64,000 bases of DNA from Aridibacter sp965216195 (GTDB taxonomy: Bacteria > Acidobacteriota > Blastocatellia > Pyrinomonadales > Pyrinomonadaceae). The stretch is from assembly GCA_965216195.1 (NCBI GenBank), contig OZ244151.1:2852001-2916000 (forward strand), read 5' to 3'. Position numbers and translations under genes: made by a program. Below are positions 62,534 to 64,000 of this stretch, piece after piece (positions within the stretch are counted from its first letter, which is position 1; each line of letters opens with the position of its first letter). The notes beneath the pieces are model-generated. The model did not search any database. It was not told the DNA's origin and saw only the letters and a program-made list of their open reading frames with translations.

Positions 62534-64000
62534 AACCTCTCGATTGGATAATAGTCGGTTTTTACTTCCTTTTTATGGTCGCAATCGGGCTTTATTTTGT
62601 CAGGCGGGCGAGCCGGAGTGTGGCTGATTATTTCGTTTCGGGACGGAATTTGCCGTGGTGGATCATCGCTCTTTCAGCTGTCGCAACTTATTCGGATGCC
62701 GGGATCGCACCTGCCGTAACAATGTTGACATTTCAAGGCGGTCTGCTTGGCAACGCCGTCTGGTGGATTCCTTACGTTATCTGGATGCCGCTCGGTGCTG
62801 TTCTCTGGTCAAAATACTGGCGAAGGCTCGGCACGGTTACTTCCGCCGAACTTTTGAACATTCGTTACGGCGGACGCTTCGCAAGCGCGTATCGCGGAGT
62901 TTACGCGATATTCATGACCGTTTTTATCGTTCTTTTGATGGGGTATGTTTCGGGTTGGCTCGGGGTTGCGCTCGGTCCTATTTTGGGTTGGGAACCGATG
63001 CAGCTCATTTTGCTTTCTGCGCTTGTCGCCGCCGTTTATACAACCATATCGGGACTCTATGGTGTGGCTTATACGGATGCCTATCAATTCGGAATCTTTT
63101 TGGTTGGCAATATCATTCTGGTTCCGATTGTTTTGTCGGCGGTCGGCGGAATGGAGCAGGTTTATCAAATGATCGAAACAACCCGCGGAGCGGAAGGCGC
63201 AGAATCATTTTTTGAGGTTTTGCCACCCGTTAAAGGATTGGACGTTTTGACGATCTTTGCTTTCGCGGTTCAGGGACTGTTCTTCGCGGCATCGCCGACC
63301 GGTGGAGAAGGTTTTACGGCACAACGTTTTATGGCGGCACGAAACGAATTTCACGCACAGGTCGGACAGCTTTTCAATGCGGTTTTGACATTGGTTTTGC
63401 GAGTCGTGCCTTTTCTGTTTTTAGGCTTGATTGCCGCCGCTCTCTACACACCAGGAAGCGTTGCTGAGCCGGGCGAGATCTGGGGGCGCCTTGTAAATTC
63501 CTACGCACCGACCGGACTTTTGGGGTTATTGGTTGCAGGGATTTTTGCCGCTTATATGTCAACCATCAGCACGGAGATGAACTGGGGAGCGTCCTATATA
63601 GTTAACGATTTTTACAAACCGTTTATCCGGCAGAACGAAAGTGAAAAACACTACGTTCTGGTCGGAAGAATAGGGTCACTTGTAATTTTCGCGGCCTCGC
63701 TCCTGGTCACATATTACTTTGTACATGGGATGCGTTCGTGGTTTCTGTTTATAAATTCGGTGGTTTTTGCCTTTATCCTGCCATTATCCTGGCTCAGATT
63801 TTTCTGGTGGCGGCTCAATATCTATGGCGAAGCTGCCGCTTTGATTATCGGTCTACCTTTAAGCTACATCATTTGGTTTCCACTCGGGTTTTCCGATGAA
63901 CAGGCGCATCCGTTTTGGCAGGGATTTCTGCTCTTGTTCGGTTTGGGCTCAGCCGTGATTATTCTTGTTACGCTCCTGACACCGCCCGAAAGCATCAAAA
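62530..64000 (+). CDS. Sodium:solute symporter (SSS family), second copy, 3' truncated by window
   Basis: The frame runs from a TTG at 62530, overlapping the FAH stop by 4 nt, to the window end without a stop (about 490 residues seen). It is a multi-helix SSS transporter: VADYFVSGRNLPWWIIALSA near the N-terminus, GLYGVAYTDAYQF, FFAASPTGGEGFTAQRFMAARN and LLVAGIFAAYMSTISTEMNW. It is clearly different in sequence from the symporter at 59819, so the locus imports either two solutes or one solute under two regimes. The gene continues outside the window. Confidence 0.92.
   Translation, partial: MKPLDWIIVGFYFLFMVAIGLYFVRRASRSVADYFVSGRNLPWWIIALSAVATYSDAGIAPAVTMLTFQGGLLGNAVWWIPYVIWMPLGAVLWSKYWRRLGTVTSAELLNIRYGGRFASAYRGVYAIFMTVFIVLLMGYVSGWLGVALGPILGWEPMQLILLSALVAAVYTTISGLYGVAYTDAYQFGIFLVGNIILVPIVLSAVGGMEQVYQMIETTRGAEGAESFFEVLPPVKGLDVLTIFAFAVQGLFFAASPTGGEGFTAQRFMAARNEFHAQVGQLFNAVLTLVLRVVPFLFLGLIAAALYTPGSVAEPGEIWGRLVNSYAPTGLLGLLVAGIFAAYMSTISTEMNWGASYIVNDFYKPFIRQNESEKHYVLVGRIGSLVIFAASLLVTYYFVHGMRSWFLFINSVVFAFILPLSWLRFFWWRLNIYGEAAALIIGLPLSYIIWFPLGFSDEQAHPFWQGFLLLFGLGSAVIILVTLLTPPESIK

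Overview
The window looks like a chromosomal segment from a Gram-negative soil or wastewater-type bacterium, most plausibly an Acidobacteriota of the Blastocatellia/Pyrinomonadaceae kind. This is an inference. It rests on moderate GC with frequent TTG/GTG starts, a large TonB-dependent receptor with an N-terminal carboxypeptidase-regulatory domain (Oar-like, abundant in Acidobacteria), a PhaR/phasin locus, RskA-type anti-sigma control and a complete type VI secretion system (T6SS). No integrase, transposase or CRISPR array was seen. The window opens inside a methyltransferase gene and closes inside a transporter gene.

Layout. 1-2.7 kb: methyltransferase end, glycerophosphodiester phosphodiesterase and cystathionine beta-synthase. 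2.8-30.3 kb: a T6SS locus, all on the plus strand. It begins with three tandem paralogues that join an FHA domain, one membrane helix and a lytic-transglycosylase-like periplasmic domain. Only the middle one keeps the catalytic glutamate; the other two carry R and K there. Then come a 75-residue protein, tssK, tssL, tssM, tagJ, tssA, tssB, tssC, hcp, tssE, tssF, tssG and clpV. After a terminator follows a tip/cargo module: vgrG with an Ig-like tail, a LysM-like/peptidoglycan-binding protein, an unrecognised 696-residue protein and a PAAR protein. No tssJ, adaptor of a known family or immunity gene was found.

30.3-39 kb: housekeeping and hypothetical genes (fumC, lpdA, serA, a YIP1-like/TPR membrane protein, a methyltransferase, two secreted unknowns), with palindromic intergenic repeats near 32.6 kb and 35.1 kb. 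39-44.4 kb: a minus-strand neutral-lipid/PHA storage block (DinB protein, alpha/beta hydrolase, WS/DGAT acyltransferase, GNAT, a phasin with a histone-H1-like tail, a short phasin) divergent from the regulator phaR; no PHA synthase is present. 44.5-51 kb: Spy-like protein, dxs, a DsbA/VKOR disulfide pair, a fasciclin protein, an ECF sigma/anti-sigma pair and tRNA-Ala(GGC).

51.2-64 kb: an accessory nutrient-uptake locus. A DegT-type aminotransferase is divergent from an RpiR/SIS regulator, followed by a TonB-dependent receptor, a ceramidase-like hydrolase without an evident signal peptide, a Gfo/Idh/MocA dehydrogenase, a sodium/solute symporter, a fumarylacetoacetate-hydrolase-family enzyme and a second symporter cut by the window end. 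Together they suggest import and catabolism of a sugar or amino-sugar-like compound; the substrate is not known from sequence.
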